Assembly (NCBI GenBank): GCA_947445035.1
Contig: CANFCK010000002.1
Coordinates: 1 to 64,000 of the forward strand
DNA from: Deltaproteobacteria bacterium
GTDB lineage: Bacteria; Myxococcota_A; UBA796; SXON01
Length of the DNA stretch: 64,000 nucleotides
Direction of reading: 5' to 3'
Numbering within the stretch: position 1 is the first letter of the stretch; every line of letters begins with the position of its first letter. Both the position numbers and the translations under genes were made by a program. The notes beneath the pieces were generated by a model. That model did no database searches, was not told the DNA's origin, and was given only the letters and a program-made list of their open reading frames with translations. Positions 31,810-41,405 of the stretch are shown one piece after another.

Positions 31810-32069
31810 CGTTTGGCCGGGCCTATCCTCGGGCGCTGAGAACCCTGAAAAAAATGCACAGCAGCGCGCGCCGACTGCGGCACAATGCCGCACACGACCA
31901 ATTGCGGACGATGTCGGTGGACGGCTCTGGATTCGGCCGCAATTTACGCCGCGACGCGGAATAGGTGGAAACACGTAGTGCCCAGTGCCCGCGCCGCACT
32001 GTTTCGCACCGGCGCCCTCAAGTGCGACATTTCGCCACCCGATGAAGGGTACAGAACGGAGACGCTCCC

Positions 32070-32709
32070 ATGCCTACCCACCCCGTCATCACCAAGGTCG
32101 AACGCCATCAATGCGCTCCTCGACCTGGTCGACGGGAGCCGACGCGAGCTCATCGCCACGCTCGAAGCGGCGGCTGACGGTCGATACCATCGCCGGTTCA
32201 TCGAGCGCGCCTGGACCGGCACCTTCGCGGTCGGCGCTCGCCAATGCAACACCGCGTTGACCACTTTTGCAGGACGTGACGGCGAGCCCCAGGCGATGGC
32301 CTCCGAGCGCCGCGACATGGCTCTTACACTTCAAACCGGCGTTCAGGCTCGGACTGTTACCTTGGCGGGGGCAGCAACCGAGCTTGACGCCGGTTCCAAG
32401 AGCCTGAACCACAGCTTTGCCACGACCGGCGAGACTATCCCCGGCGGCCGCAGCGCCGCGGACAGCACCGTAGCCAACATCCAGGCCGTCGCCGCCGAGG
32501 AGTTCTCCTCATCCATCCTTGAAATCTCGCGCCACGCAGAACAGTCGAGTGGCTCGACGAAGGCAGCCCCGGGCGAGTGGTCGAGAGGTGCTACCGAACT
32601 CGCCGTGCAGAGGCATCGTGAGGAGGATCTCCCTGATGCTCGCCCGCAATCCGGCCGGGGTTCCGGGGCATGCTTCCCGGCCGACGACGACGGCATGGCA
32701 GAGGGTTAG
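32070..32709 (+). pseudogene. Truncated methyl-accepting chemotaxis protein remnant
   Basis: NAINALLDLVDG...GTFAVGARQCNTALTTF...GAATELDAGSKSLNHSFATTGETIPGGRSAADSTVANIQAVAAEEFSSSILEISRHAEQSSGSTKAA then loss of the conserved signalling tip; ATG frame is shifted relative to this frame. Confidence 0.5.
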
Positions 32710-32717
32710 AAGGGCCC

Positions 32718-33095
32718 ATGTCCCTCCCCCCATCTCCGCCGGTCCATCCCGCGGCCGCCCTCACCCGTGCCACAAAGCACGCCGACACCGTTGCCGAGGT
32801 CGCCGCGGCCGTCGCTTCCGACGCGTTCGTCGTCGTCGGGATGGGCTGGAACCCGTCCGTGGGGAGGGCCCGTCGTGCGCTGACGGCCGCCGGCGTTTCG
32901 CACACCTACTTGGGCTATGGCAACTACGCGGTCGGCTGGCGCAAGCGGCTGGCGATCAAGCTGTGGGCGGGCTGGCCCACCTACCCAATGGTGTTTGTGA
33001 ACGGGCAGCTGGTCGGGGGGGCTTCCGACCTTCAGAAGCTGGTCACCAACGGCGAATTCGCGGCGCTCGTGGCGGCGGGCCGCCCACCGGCTTGA
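32718..33095 (+). CDS. Glutaredoxin-fold protein lacking active-site cysteines
   Basis: FVVVGMGWNPSVGRARRALTAAGVSHTYLGYG...GWPTYPMVFVNGQLVGGASDLQKLVTNGEFAAL; Grx landmarks present, no CxxC. Confidence 0.7.
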   Translation: MSLPPSPPVHPAAALTRATKHADTVAEVAAAVASDAFVVVGMGWNPSVGRARRALTAAGVSHTYLGYGNYAVGWRKRLAIKLWAGWPTYPMVFVNGQLVGGASDLQKLVTNGEFAALVAAGRPPA

Positions 33096-33140
33096 CGCGA
33101 CCTAGCCGCGACGCGGTCGGCACGCAGGATAAGCGCGCAC

Positions 33141-34568
33141 GTGCCCCGTCGCCTCCGTCCCTCCCCGTCGCTGGAGCTCTCCGAACGGGAGATGCGCGCG
33201 ATGGTGGCGCACTCGATGGATCGGCTCGTCCCGTTCATCGCCGCCCTGCCGACCGCGCCGAACCACCACATGGATGGCGCGCAGAAGCTCGTCCGCTCCC
33301 TCCGCGAGCCGCTCCCGGAAGCGGGCGTGCCCTTTCGGCGCTTGCTGGGCCAACTGTTCGAACGGATCATCCCCTTTGGGCTGAATACGGCCGGGCCCGG
33401 ATACCTGGCGTACATCCCGGGGGGCGGGCTGTTCCACGCGGCGGTGGGTGATTTGTTGGCCGGCGCGGTCAACCGGTATGTCGGCATCTGGCAGGCGGCG
33501 CCGGGACTTGTGCAGCTTGAGACCAACGTCATTCGCTGGTTCGCCGACCTGCTTGGGCTACCGCCCGGCGCGGGCGGGCTGCTCACCACCGGAGGGTCGC
33601 TGGCCAACCTCGCGGCGGTGGTGGCCGCCCGCCACGACCGGCTGGGGGAGCGCTTCGCAGACGGGACAATCTACACCTCGTCGCTGGTGCACCACTCGGT
33701 CTATAAGGCCGCCCGCGTCGCGGGCTTCCGCGCCGATCAGGTGCGCAGCGTACCGGTCGATGCCCACTTTCGGCTCGATGCGAACGCGCTCGCAGCGATA
33801 ATCACCGCCGACCGGGCCGCTGGTCTCCGCCCGGCGATGGTCGTCGCTTCGGCCGGCACGACGGCGACGGGCGCGGTCGACCCCCTCCCCGCGCTCGCCG
33901 CGTTGTGCGCCCGTGAAAATCTGTGGTTTCACGTCGATGCCGCCTACGGCGGGTTCTTCGCCTTCACCGAGCGGGGCCGCGCCGCGCTCGTCGGCATCGA
34001 CCGCGCCGACTCGGTCACCCTCGACCCGCACAAGGGCCTCTTCCTCCCCTATGGCACCGGCTGCATCCTCGTGCGTGACCTGCAAACCCTCCGCGCGGCC
34101 CATCAGATCACCGCCTCGTACCTGCCCACCAGCGAAAGTGACCCTGAGTGTTGGGACTTCGCCGACCTGGGCCCCGAGCTCTCGCGCGACAATCGTGGGC
34201 TCCGCGTCTGGCTGCCGCTCAAAATGCACGGCGCCGCCGGTTTCCGTCGTGACCTGGACGAGAAGCTCGACCTCGCACTCGACGCGCACGCCCGCATCGC
34301 GGCGCTCCCCCAGATCGACATGGTAGCGCCGCCGGACCTCTCGCTTTTCGCCTTCCGCGTGCGCGCGTCTACGCCCGAGTTGGGCGATGATGCCACACGG
34401 CGACTGGCGCAGGCGATCAACGATCGCGGCCATGTATTGGTCACCGGCGTCGAGGTCGATGGGCGCTGGCTGCTCCGCGTCTGTGTGCTTTCGTTCCGCA
34501 CCCACCAGCAACAGATCGATGAGTTGGTGGCGGACCTGGAATCGGCCCTGGCGGCGTCGCCTTGTTGA
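33141..34568 (+). CDS. PLP-dependent group II amino acid decarboxylase
   Basis: FHVDAAYGGFFAFTERGR, SVTLDPHKGLFLPYGTGCILVRD (PLP Lys). Confidence 0.88.
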   Translation: MPRRLRPSPSLELSEREMRAMVAHSMDRLVPFIAALPTAPNHHMDGAQKLVRSLREPLPEAGVPFRRLLGQLFERIIPFGLNTAGPGYLAYIPGGGLFHAAVGDLLAGAVNRYVGIWQAAPGLVQLETNVIRWFADLLGLPPGAGGLLTTGGSLANLAAVVAARHDRLGERFADGTIYTSSLVHHSVYKAARVAGFRADQVRSVPVDAHFRLDANALAAIITADRAAGLRPAMVVASAGTTATGAVDPLPALAALCARENLWFHVDAAYGGFFAFTERGRAALVGIDRADSVTLDPHKGLFLPYGTGCILVRDLQTLRAAHQITASYLPTSESDPECWDFADLGPELSRDNRGLRVWLPLKMHGAAGFRRDLDEKLDLALDAHARIAALPQIDMVAPPDLSLFAFRVRASTPELGDDATRRLAQAINDRGHVLVTGVEVDGRWLLRVCVLSFRTHQQQIDELVADLESALAASPC

Positions 34569-35554
34569 TCCGGGAGCTGCGCCTTCCGGTCACGTTGGTC
34601 ATCGCCGTGCTGCTGGTGGGAATCCTCGGCTTTCGCGTCATCGAAGGCTGGACCTGGCTCGAGAGCGCGTGGATGGCGCTGATCACCATGACCACCATCG
34701 GTTTTGGCGAGGTGCATCCCCTGTCGCCGGCCGGACGCCTGTTCGGGATGGTCTACATCCTCGCCGCCGTCGGCACCGGTGGGTACGCGGTCGCGCACCT
34801 GTCCGCGTACCTGATGGACGGCCGCTTCGCGCTCCACCTCCGCAAACAACAACGGGCGAGGCTGATGAAAGCACTTCGAAACCACTACATCGTCATTGGC
34901 TACGGGCGCCTGGGGCAAGAAGTGGTCGAGGACCTGCGCCACCACCGTTGCCAGGTCGTCGTCGTCGACACCGAAGATCGCGCCCTGGAGGACCTTGGCG
35001 TCGGCGTACATCACCTTCGCGGCGATGGGAGCTCGGATGCGGTGCTCCGCGAGGCCGGCGTCGAACACGCACGTGCCATCGCTGTCGCCACGCCATCGAC
35101 CGCGGTCAACGTCTACATCACGCTTTCGGCCCGGCAACTCAACCCGAAGCTGTACATCTCGACCCGGATCGAGGAGCACGGCGCGGACGAAAAAGCGAGA
35201 CGCGCCGGGGCCAATGCTATCGTGTCACCCTTCGCCAGCGCGGGCAGCCAGATGGCCCACCGGCTGATGCACCCCCACGCGGCCGAGTTCCTGGAGCAGC
35301 TCCTGAACCGCGCCAACCCCGAGCTGGTGATCGACGACATCCGGGTCCGGTCGGGCTCGAAGCTCGCGGGGCGCCTCGCTGATCTCCGACTGCGGGAACG
35401 ATTCAGCGTGGGCATCATCGCGATCCGCCGCCCGGACGGCGTGCTGGAGACCGTCCCCGGCAGCCAATCGATGCTCAATGTCGACGACGTGGCCGTGGTT
35501 GCGGGTTCCGAGGATTCGGTCGCGAAGCTCAGAGCGGCCTTCAAAGGCGGCTGA
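34562..35554 (+). CDS. Potassium channel with TrkA-N (RCK) and TrkA-C domains
   Basis: Pore TMTTIGFGEVHPL; HYIVIGYGRLGQEVVEDLRHH Rossmann. Confidence 0.9.
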   Translation: MLIRELRLPVTLVIAVLLVGILGFRVIEGWTWLESAWMALITMTTIGFGEVHPLSPAGRLFGMVYILAAVGTGGYAVAHLSAYLMDGRFALHLRKQQRARLMKALRNHYIVIGYGRLGQEVVEDLRHHRCQVVVVDTEDRALEDLGVGVHHLRGDGSSDAVLREAGVEHARAIAVATPSTAVNVYITLSARQLNPKLYISTRIEEHGADEKARRAGANAIVSPFASAGSQMAHRLMHPHAAEFLEQLLNRANPELVIDDIRVRSGSKLAGRLADLRLRERFSVGIIAIRRPDGVLETVPGSQSMLNVDDVAVVAGSEDSVAKLRAAFKGG

Positions 35555-36793
35555 TCAGGCAAGGAGCGCCTTCATCGCCCCGACGAAGACATCCAGCTCT
35601 TCGAAGGTGGTGTAGACACTCGGTGTCACGCGGATGCCGTTGAATTGGGCGTGCACAATCGGCGTGGCGAGGATGCGCCACCGCTCCCACAACGCGCCGG
35701 TAAGCACGAGTGGATCAGCACCCTCTACGCTTACGACCCCGATGGCGCCTGACCATTGGGGGCTCTCGGGCGTGATGAGCTTGACGCGCGGGTGGCCGCG
35801 CAGCGGCTCCGCCCAGCGACGCCGGAGTGTCAACAACCGTGCGTGCTTGCGCGCGGTGCCGATGCCGCGGTGAAAGACCAGGGCCTCGGCGATCGCGTTG
35901 TGGTTGGCGGCCGGGTGCGTTCCGATTTCCTCGAACTTGCGAATGTCGGCCTTCTTGATTTCCGGCGCGGGTTGCAGCGGCCAGTGTCCGGCGATCCGGT
36001 CCTTGCGCACATACAGAAATCCAGTTCCGACTGGTGCCATCAGCCACTTGTGCAGACTCACGCCGTAAAAATCACACCCGATCTCGTCGAGGCGATAGGG
36101 AAAGTGCGCAAACGCGTGGGCCCCATCGATGATGGTGGTGATGCCACGGGCGCGGGCCATGGCGCACACCTCCCGCACCGGAAGAATCTGACCCGTGATG
36201 TTCACGATGTGACACACGTGGATCACCTTGGTGCGCGGGGTGATCGCGGCTTCGATTTTCCGAACGAACTCTTGGGGATCGATCAACGGAACCGCAAACG
36301 CCAGCTTGGTCAGCACGATGCCGTTTCGTGCCACTCGTTGTTGCCAGGTGTCGAGCATGCGGCCGTAGTCCTGGTCAGTGGTCAGGACCTCGTCGCCAGC
36401 TTGCAGATCGAGGCCGAGCTGCGCGATCTGGAGCGCCTCGGAGCTGTTGCGCGTGATCGCCAGCTCCTCAGGATCGCAGCCGGCCTCTTTGGCCAGCTCG
36501 CGGCGCACCGCTTCGATTCCAGGCTCGAGCGTGTGCCACATGAAGTGGACGGGCGCCTGGTTGGAGTGGTCGAGGTAGCGGACGAGCGCCTCGTGCACGA
36601 CGCGGGGAGAGGCGGAACACCCCCCGTTGTTCAGGTTGATCACGGTGCGATCGAGCGTGAACGAGGACTGTATCTCCCGCCAGAACGCCTCGTCGTCGGG
36701 GGCGACGAGGGTCGCTGACGCGCTCGGTGACTTGGCGTGGGCCAGAGTCGGGAGCAGTGCGGCGGCGGCGATCAGATTACGACGACTGAGCAT
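35555..36793 (-). CDS. Tat-exported aminotransferase class V/isopenicillin-N-epimerase-like protein
   Basis: MLSRRNLIAAAALLPTLAHAKS twin-arginine signal; GVSLHKWLMAPVGTGFLYV PLP Lys site. Confidence 0.85.
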   Translation of the reverse strand: MLSRRNLIAAAALLPTLAHAKSPSASATLVAPDDEAFWREIQSSFTLDRTVINLNNGGCSASPRVVHEALVRYLDHSNQAPVHFMWHTLEPGIEAVRRELAKEAGCDPEELAITRNSSEALQIAQLGLDLQAGDEVLTTDQDYGRMLDTWQQRVARNGIVLTKLAFAVPLIDPQEFVRKIEAAITPRTKVIHVCHIVNITGQILPVREVCAMARARGITTIIDGAHAFAHFPYRLDEIGCDFYGVSLHKWLMAPVGTGFLYVRKDRIAGHWPLQPAPEIKKADIRKFEEIGTHPAANHNAIAEALVFHRGIGTARKHARLLTLRRRWAEPLRGHPRVKLITPESPQWSGAIGVVSVEGADPLVLTGALWERWRILATPIVHAQFNGIRVTPSVYTTFEELDVFVGAMKALLA

Positions 36794-36824
36794 CCAGCCA
36801 TTGAACCACGAACCGAGGCCTCCG

Positions 36825-37313
36825 ATGCTCGACGCTCCCGAGATCATCACCACCACCGCCGAGACCACGGCCATCATCCGGCTGACCATCCCGCGCGCGC
36901 AGATTCACGCGCTGATGGGGCCCGCCATCGGAGAGCTTATCGCGACCGTTTCGGCGCAACGCATCGGTCCTACAGGGCCGCTGTATTCGCACCACTTGCG
37001 GCTGGACCCGGAGGTCTTCGACTTCGAGATCGGCGTGCCCGTCAGCGGCGAGGTGGTGCCGACGGGGCGCGTCGTCGCCGGGGCGCTCCCCGCGGCGCGC
37101 GTCGTTCGCACCATCTACCGCGGACCCTACGAGGGGCTCGGCGCCGCCTGGGGCGCGTTTGACAAGTGGATGGTGGAGAAGGGCCTGGTTGGCGGGCCCG
37201 ACTTGTGGGAGTGCTACGCCAAGGGGCCCGAGTCGGGCAACGATCCGACGTTGTGGCAGACGGTCTTGAATCGGCCGTTGGGGGCCCTACCCCCCATACC
37301 AGCGCCCGATTAG
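36825..37313 (+). CDS. GyrI-like effector-binding-domain protein
   Basis: VVAGALPAARVVRTIYRGPYEGLGAAWGAFDKWMVEKGL...WECYAKGPESGNDPTLWQT. Confidence 0.75.
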   Translation: MLDAPEIITTTAETTAIIRLTIPRAQIHALMGPAIGELIATVSAQRIGPTGPLYSHHLRLDPEVFDFEIGVPVSGEVVPTGRVVAGALPAARVVRTIYRGPYEGLGAAWGAFDKWMVEKGLVGGPDLWECYAKGPESGNDPTLWQTVLNRPLGALPPIPAPD

Positions 37314-38039
37314 CCGCCGCTCCAACCAGACGATGCCCGCCCCCAGCGCCAACGCCAGGCCACCCGCCGCGATCACCGCCGCAAAAGCAAGGTCCGCCCT
37401 CGCCCCGCGACTGGCGAAAAGCACCGTGTAGCCTAGGGTCGGTGGCGCGTTGTTGCTGCCGATGAACTCACCGACGATCGCACCGATGACCGCGAGCCCA
37501 GCGGCGGTGCGCAGCCCGGAGAAAAGCGCGGGGAGCGCTGCCCAAGCGCGCAGCCGAAAGAGCTCCTGCCAGCGGGAAGCCCCGTACAACCGGAACAGGT
37601 CGACAAGGTCCCGAGCCGGCGCGGCCAGCCCGGTCTCCGCGGCAGAGTACACCGGATAAAAGGCCGCGATCGCCGCGGTCACGGTCGCCACCCCGCGCCC
37701 GTAGCCCAGCCAGACCACCAACATCGGCGCGATCGCGACGATCGGCACCACCTGGACCAGCACCGTCCACGGCCGCAACGAGAGCCGCGCCGTTGGGCTA
37801 AACCAGCTCACCGCGGCCGCGAAAACGCCGAGCGCGGCCGCGGACACCAGCCCGGCGAGCGAGGCGACGCCGGTCTGATAGAGCGCCGACGCAAGTCTCG
37901 TGCGCTCGCTCCACAGCGCCAGCGCCACGGCATCCGGCCGCGGCAGCAGCAACGGTCCGGCCCGATCAGCCACCAGCCACCAGCCCGCGACGCCGACGCC
38001 AACCGACACCAGCGCGACCGGCCACGACGCCCGCTTCAC
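37287..38039 (-). CDS. ABC transporter permease (nitrate/taurine/thiamine-type)
   Basis: VPIVAIAPMLVVWLGYGRGVATVTAAIAAFYPVY; GLAVIGAIVGEFIGSNNAPPTLGY. GTG start at 38039 overlaps ATPase stop. Confidence 0.85.
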   Translation of the reverse strand: MKRASWPVALVSVGVGVAGWWLVADRAGPLLLPRPDAVALALWSERTRLASALYQTGVASLAGLVSAAALGVFAAAVSWFSPTARLSLRPWTVLVQVVPIVAIAPMLVVWLGYGRGVATVTAAIAAFYPVYSAAETGLAAPARDLVDLFRLYGASRWQELFRLRAWAALPALFSGLRTAAGLAVIGAIVGEFIGSNNAPPTLGYTVLFASRGARADLAFAAVIAAGGLALALGAGIVWLERRLIGRWYGG

Positions 38040-38716
38040 GCGCACTCCAACGCGCGTACCACCGTGGCGACATCGTCCGGTGAGCGCGGCCTCGATGCCG
38101 AAACGGCGACGTCGGCGACCACCCGAAGCGGGGGTCCGTCCACGCGGAGTACGCGGTCGGCGAGCCGCGCCGCATCGGCAACATCGTGGGTCACCAGCAC
38201 CGTGGTGCACCCCAGCGAGGCGTGTGCGTCGAGCACCAGCCGCTGCATCTCCCGCCGGGTCGCCAAGTCCAGGGCCGCAAACGGCTCGTCCAAAAACAAC
38301 AGCTCCGGACGGGTCAACAGCGCGCGGGCCAGGCTCACCCGCATCCGCTGCCCCCCGGAGAGCGCCGACGGGAGTTTATCGGCGTGTCCTCCGAGGCCCA
38401 CCGCCTCGATCGCAGCCTCAATCGCGCCTTTTTCTGTCACGACGCCGAGCTCGGCAGGGAGCGCCAGATTCTGGCGAACGCTGCGCCACGGGAGGAGCGC
38501 CGGGTCCTGAAAGACGAAGCCGACGCGAGCGGCTCGCCCGGTGATCGAGCCCCCGTCCAACGCGCGAACGCCCGCCAAAAGCCGTAAAAGCGAGGACTTC
38601 CCGCAGCCGGACGGACCGAGGACCGCAGTGACGCGGCCGGGCTCCAGCGAGAGGTCGAAGCCCTCGATGATCGAGGCGCCATCGGGCCGCCAGCACGCCC
38701 CGGCGACGGTGAGCAA
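38036..38716 (-). CDS. ABC transporter ATP-binding protein
   Basis: VLGPSGCGKSSLLRLLAG Walker A; LSGGQRMRVSLARALLTRPELLFLDEPFAALD. Confidence 0.92.
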   Translation of the reverse strand: MLTVAGACWRPDGASIIEGFDLSLEPGRVTAVLGPSGCGKSSLLRLLAGVRALDGGSITGRAARVGFVFQDPALLPWRSVRQNLALPAELGVVTEKGAIEAAIEAVGLGGHADKLPSALSGGQRMRVSLARALLTRPELLFLDEPFAALDLATRREMQRLVLDAHASLGCTTVLVTHDVADAARLADRVLRVDGPPLRVVADVAVSASRPRSPDDVATVVRALECA

Positions 38717-38721
38717 GGGCG

Positions 38722-39246
38722 TCAGGGGTTGGCGCTGAACAGGCCAGCGCTGCCGCTGCCGCTGCCCCGCCGCGCCACGGTCACAATCTCGCCGGTGGAC
38801 TCCACCCCGCGCATCTCCATGCAGAGCTGCCGTGCGCGGACCCGCACTGCGACCGGAGCGCCGAGCGCGACGTGCAGATGCTCCGCGAGCTGCGCCCCAA
38901 GCCGCTCCTGCAGCTGCGGTTGCCGCGAGAAGTGACGCACCGCCCGCGCAATGGCGCCCAGCCCGGCGATGCGCTCAACTGGGAGGTAGACCACATCCAC
39001 CGTACCGAAGAACGGCAACAGATGATGAGCGCACAAGCTGTAGAACGGGAGGGCGAGCAGCTGAACCTCGTCACCGGCAGCGGGCGCCGCGAAGGTGTCG
39101 AGCGTGGGGAGCGGCTGACCCGGAGCGAAGTCGCGCAGCACCGTCAGCAGCCGCGCCGGAGTGTCGGCAGACTCGGGGTCGGTATCGTAGCCCAGCGCGC
39201 TCAGAACCCCGCGGAGCGCGGCCACATCCTGCGCGTTGATGCTCAC
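38722..39246 (-). CDS. folE: GTP cyclohydrolase I
   Basis: LPFYSLCAHHLLPFFGTVDVVYLPVERIAGLGAIARAVRHFSRQPQLQERLGAQLAEHL...LCMEMRGV; zinc ligands present. Confidence 0.92.
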   Translation of the reverse strand: MSINAQDVAALRGVLSALGYDTDPESADTPARLLTVLRDFAPGQPLPTLDTFAAPAAGDEVQLLALPFYSLCAHHLLPFFGTVDVVYLPVERIAGLGAIARAVRHFSRQPQLQERLGAQLAEHLHVALGAPVAVRVRARQLCMEMRGVESTGEIVTVARRGSGSGSAGLFSANP

Positions 39247-39281
39247 GGCGGCAGGTTAACCCGCCGCTCCCGGGAGGCTGC

Positions 39282-40541
39282 GTGTCCGACAGTGGTGAAG
39301 GCGCCAAGGCGCTGCACGAGGCAATGACGCGGCTACAGAAGGGGGAACTGCCGCAGGTGTACGCGCTCGCGCTCTCCGCGCTCGAAGCCTTCTCCGGGGA
39401 CCAGGACCGCACCGGGGCCGCGGCGGCGCACCAGGTCGCGGCGATCGCGTGCGTGGGCATGAACCGCTACCCCGACGCCGTCCAACACGTGGACGCGGGC
39501 ATCGTCCTGCGGGAAAGCACCGGGGACCTTGAAGGCGTCGCGTCGTTGTGGCAAGAACGCATGGAGCTGTGTCTGCGGGCCGGCGACCTCAAAAATGCCC
39601 GCCTCGCCGCCGAAGCGCAGGTGCAGGCGTGGGAACGAACCACCGACAGCGAGGGGCTCGCCCACGCGCGCCACCAGCTCGCCCAATTGCTCTTGGAGCT
39701 TGGTGATGACGGAGTTGCAGAGGCGACCGTGCAGAATGCGCTCGGGGCGCTCGACCCCACCGCCCACGCCCGCGCCCGCTCGGCGCTCTTGCTTTTGTAC
39801 AGCAACATCTGGTTGTCGCGTCGCGAGCCAGTCCGCGCCCTCGACAAAGCCCGCGAGGGCCTGGACATGGCCCGCAACGCCAAGAGCCGCGCCGCGGAGA
39901 TCGACGCCCTTCAACAATGCGGCATCGTGCTGGCGGCGGGCGGCGACTGGACGCAAGCCCGACGCGCGCTCACCGAAGCGCTGGTTGGCCGCGAGCTGTT
40001 GAAGGACCTGCCGGGACGGGCCGCCACCCTGCGCGAGCTTGCCGCGGCAGAGCTGGCGTTGGGCCTGGTGGATGACGCGATTGAGCACCTCGGCTACGCC
40101 GCGCGCACCCTCGGCCAGATCGGTAATCTCGCCGGTCAGATCGCGATGCTGCAAGCGCTCGCCGAAGCCGCCGATGGCGCCGGCAAGGCCGACGTCGCCC
40201 TGGGCGCCGCTCGCGAGTTGGTCACCGCCGCCACCCAGACCGGGGACCGTGAAGCCGAGGCCGGCGCGTGGTTCATGCTCGCGACCCGGGCCGCCGGTGC
40301 CGGCGATCTGGCCACGGCAACAGGGGCGTTCCGTACGGCCAACGAGATCCAAGAGGTGCTTGGCCTGGCCCACGAAGCCGCCGTCAGCCAGGGAATGCTC
40401 GGGCAGGTGCTCGCGGCCAACGGCGACGTGGTTGACGGTCGCGTCGCGCTGGAAGCCGCCCTGGTGCGGCTCGACGCCCTCGGCAGCGAAGCGGCCGAGA
40501 CCGTGCGCGAGGTGCTTGCCGAGCTGGACAGCCTCGGGTGA
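39282..40541 (+). CDS. TPR-repeat protein
   Basis: 419 aa alpha-helical repeats throughout; 4-bp overlap with the next gene. Confidence 0.75.
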   Translation: MSDSGEGAKALHEAMTRLQKGELPQVYALALSALEAFSGDQDRTGAAAAHQVAAIACVGMNRYPDAVQHVDAGIVLRESTGDLEGVASLWQERMELCLRAGDLKNARLAAEAQVQAWERTTDSEGLAHARHQLAQLLLELGDDGVAEATVQNALGALDPTAHARARSALLLLYSNIWLSRREPVRALDKAREGLDMARNAKSRAAEIDALQQCGIVLAAGGDWTQARRALTEALVGRELLKDLPGRAATLRELAAAELALGLVDDAIEHLGYAARTLGQIGNLAGQIAMLQALAEAADGAGKADVALGAARELVTAATQTGDREAEAGAWFMLATRAAGAGDLATATGAFRTANEIQEVLGLAHEAAVSQGMLGQVLAANGDVVDGRVALEAALVRLDALGSEAAETVREVLAELDSLG

Positions 40542-41173
40542 GCCTGCGCCCCGCCCTCGTCACCGCGGGCGGCACCCGCAACCCGATCGACGCCATCCGC
40601 GCGCTCAGCGCCGGCTCCACGGGACTCACCGGCATCGACCTCGCCGAACGGCTCACCGGCCAGTTCGACGTACGCCTTCTGGGCAGCACGGAGGCCTGCC
40701 TGCGGGCCCGTCTGGCCAGTCCGGCGCTTGCGCACAGCGAGTTCGGCTCGACCCGGGACCTGATGGTCAAGATGGAGGAGGCGCTTCGCACCCGACCCGG
40801 AGGGGTGCTCATCCATAGCGCCGCGGTGGGCGACTACGAAGCCGCTGCCACCGACCAGAAGTTGCCCAGCGGCCAGGCCGAAATGCTGCTGCGGCTGACG
40901 CCCGCCCCCAAGATCGTCGACCACGTCCGCGAGTGGGACCCCGGCCTCTTCCTGGTCAGCTTCAAGGCCGGAAGTCCGGGCTGGAGCGACGAACACCTGG
41001 AGGCGGTGGCCCGCGCGCAGTTGGAGCGTACCGGCAGCGACCTCGTGTTTGCCAATCGCCTCGGCCAGCTCGGATCGAGCTGCATGCTGTTGGATGGCTC
41101 TGGAACCCGGCGTTTCGCGGGGCGTGATGCAGCGCTGGCGGCGTTGGCCGAGCGGGTGATCGAAGCGCGCTGA
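40538..41173 (+). CDS. Standalone CoaB/DFP-C-terminal-like (phosphopantothenoylcysteine synthetase-like) protein
   Basis: ALVTAGGTRNPIDAIRALSAGSTGLTG; IHSAAVGDYEA; PKIVDHVREWDPGLFLVSFKAG; DLVFANR. Confidence 0.8.
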   Translation: MSLRPALVTAGGTRNPIDAIRALSAGSTGLTGIDLAERLTGQFDVRLLGSTEACLRARLASPALAHSEFGSTRDLMVKMEEALRTRPGGVLIHSAAVGDYEAAATDQKLPSGQAEMLLRLTPAPKIVDHVREWDPGLFLVSFKAGSPGWSDEHLEAVARAQLERTGSDLVFANRLGQLGSSCMLLDGSGTRRFAGRDAALAALAERVIEAR

Positions 41174-41192
41174 CGGGCGGTTACTCGGGAGG

Positions 41193-41405
41193 ATGCTCCC
41201 CACCATCCTCGCTGCCGCGATCCACTACCTGGCCCTCGGCATCGGGCTTACCGGCGTGCGGATTCGGGGCCGCGGCTTCCACTCCGGCGAGTTGGACCCC
41301 TCCCGCCTCCTCATGTTCGCCAAGATCAACACCGTCGAGCTCGGCTTGGTGATGCTGATCCCGTTCGTCGCGAGCGCGATGGCGCGGGGGTGGACGTTCT
41401 GCTGA
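41193..41405 (+). pseudogene. Short DUF2214-like membrane remnant
   Basis: MLPTILAAAIHYLALGIGLTGVRIRGRG...FAKINTVELGLVMLIPFVASAMARG; N- and C-terminal parts with the middle apparently missing. Confidence 0.35.
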
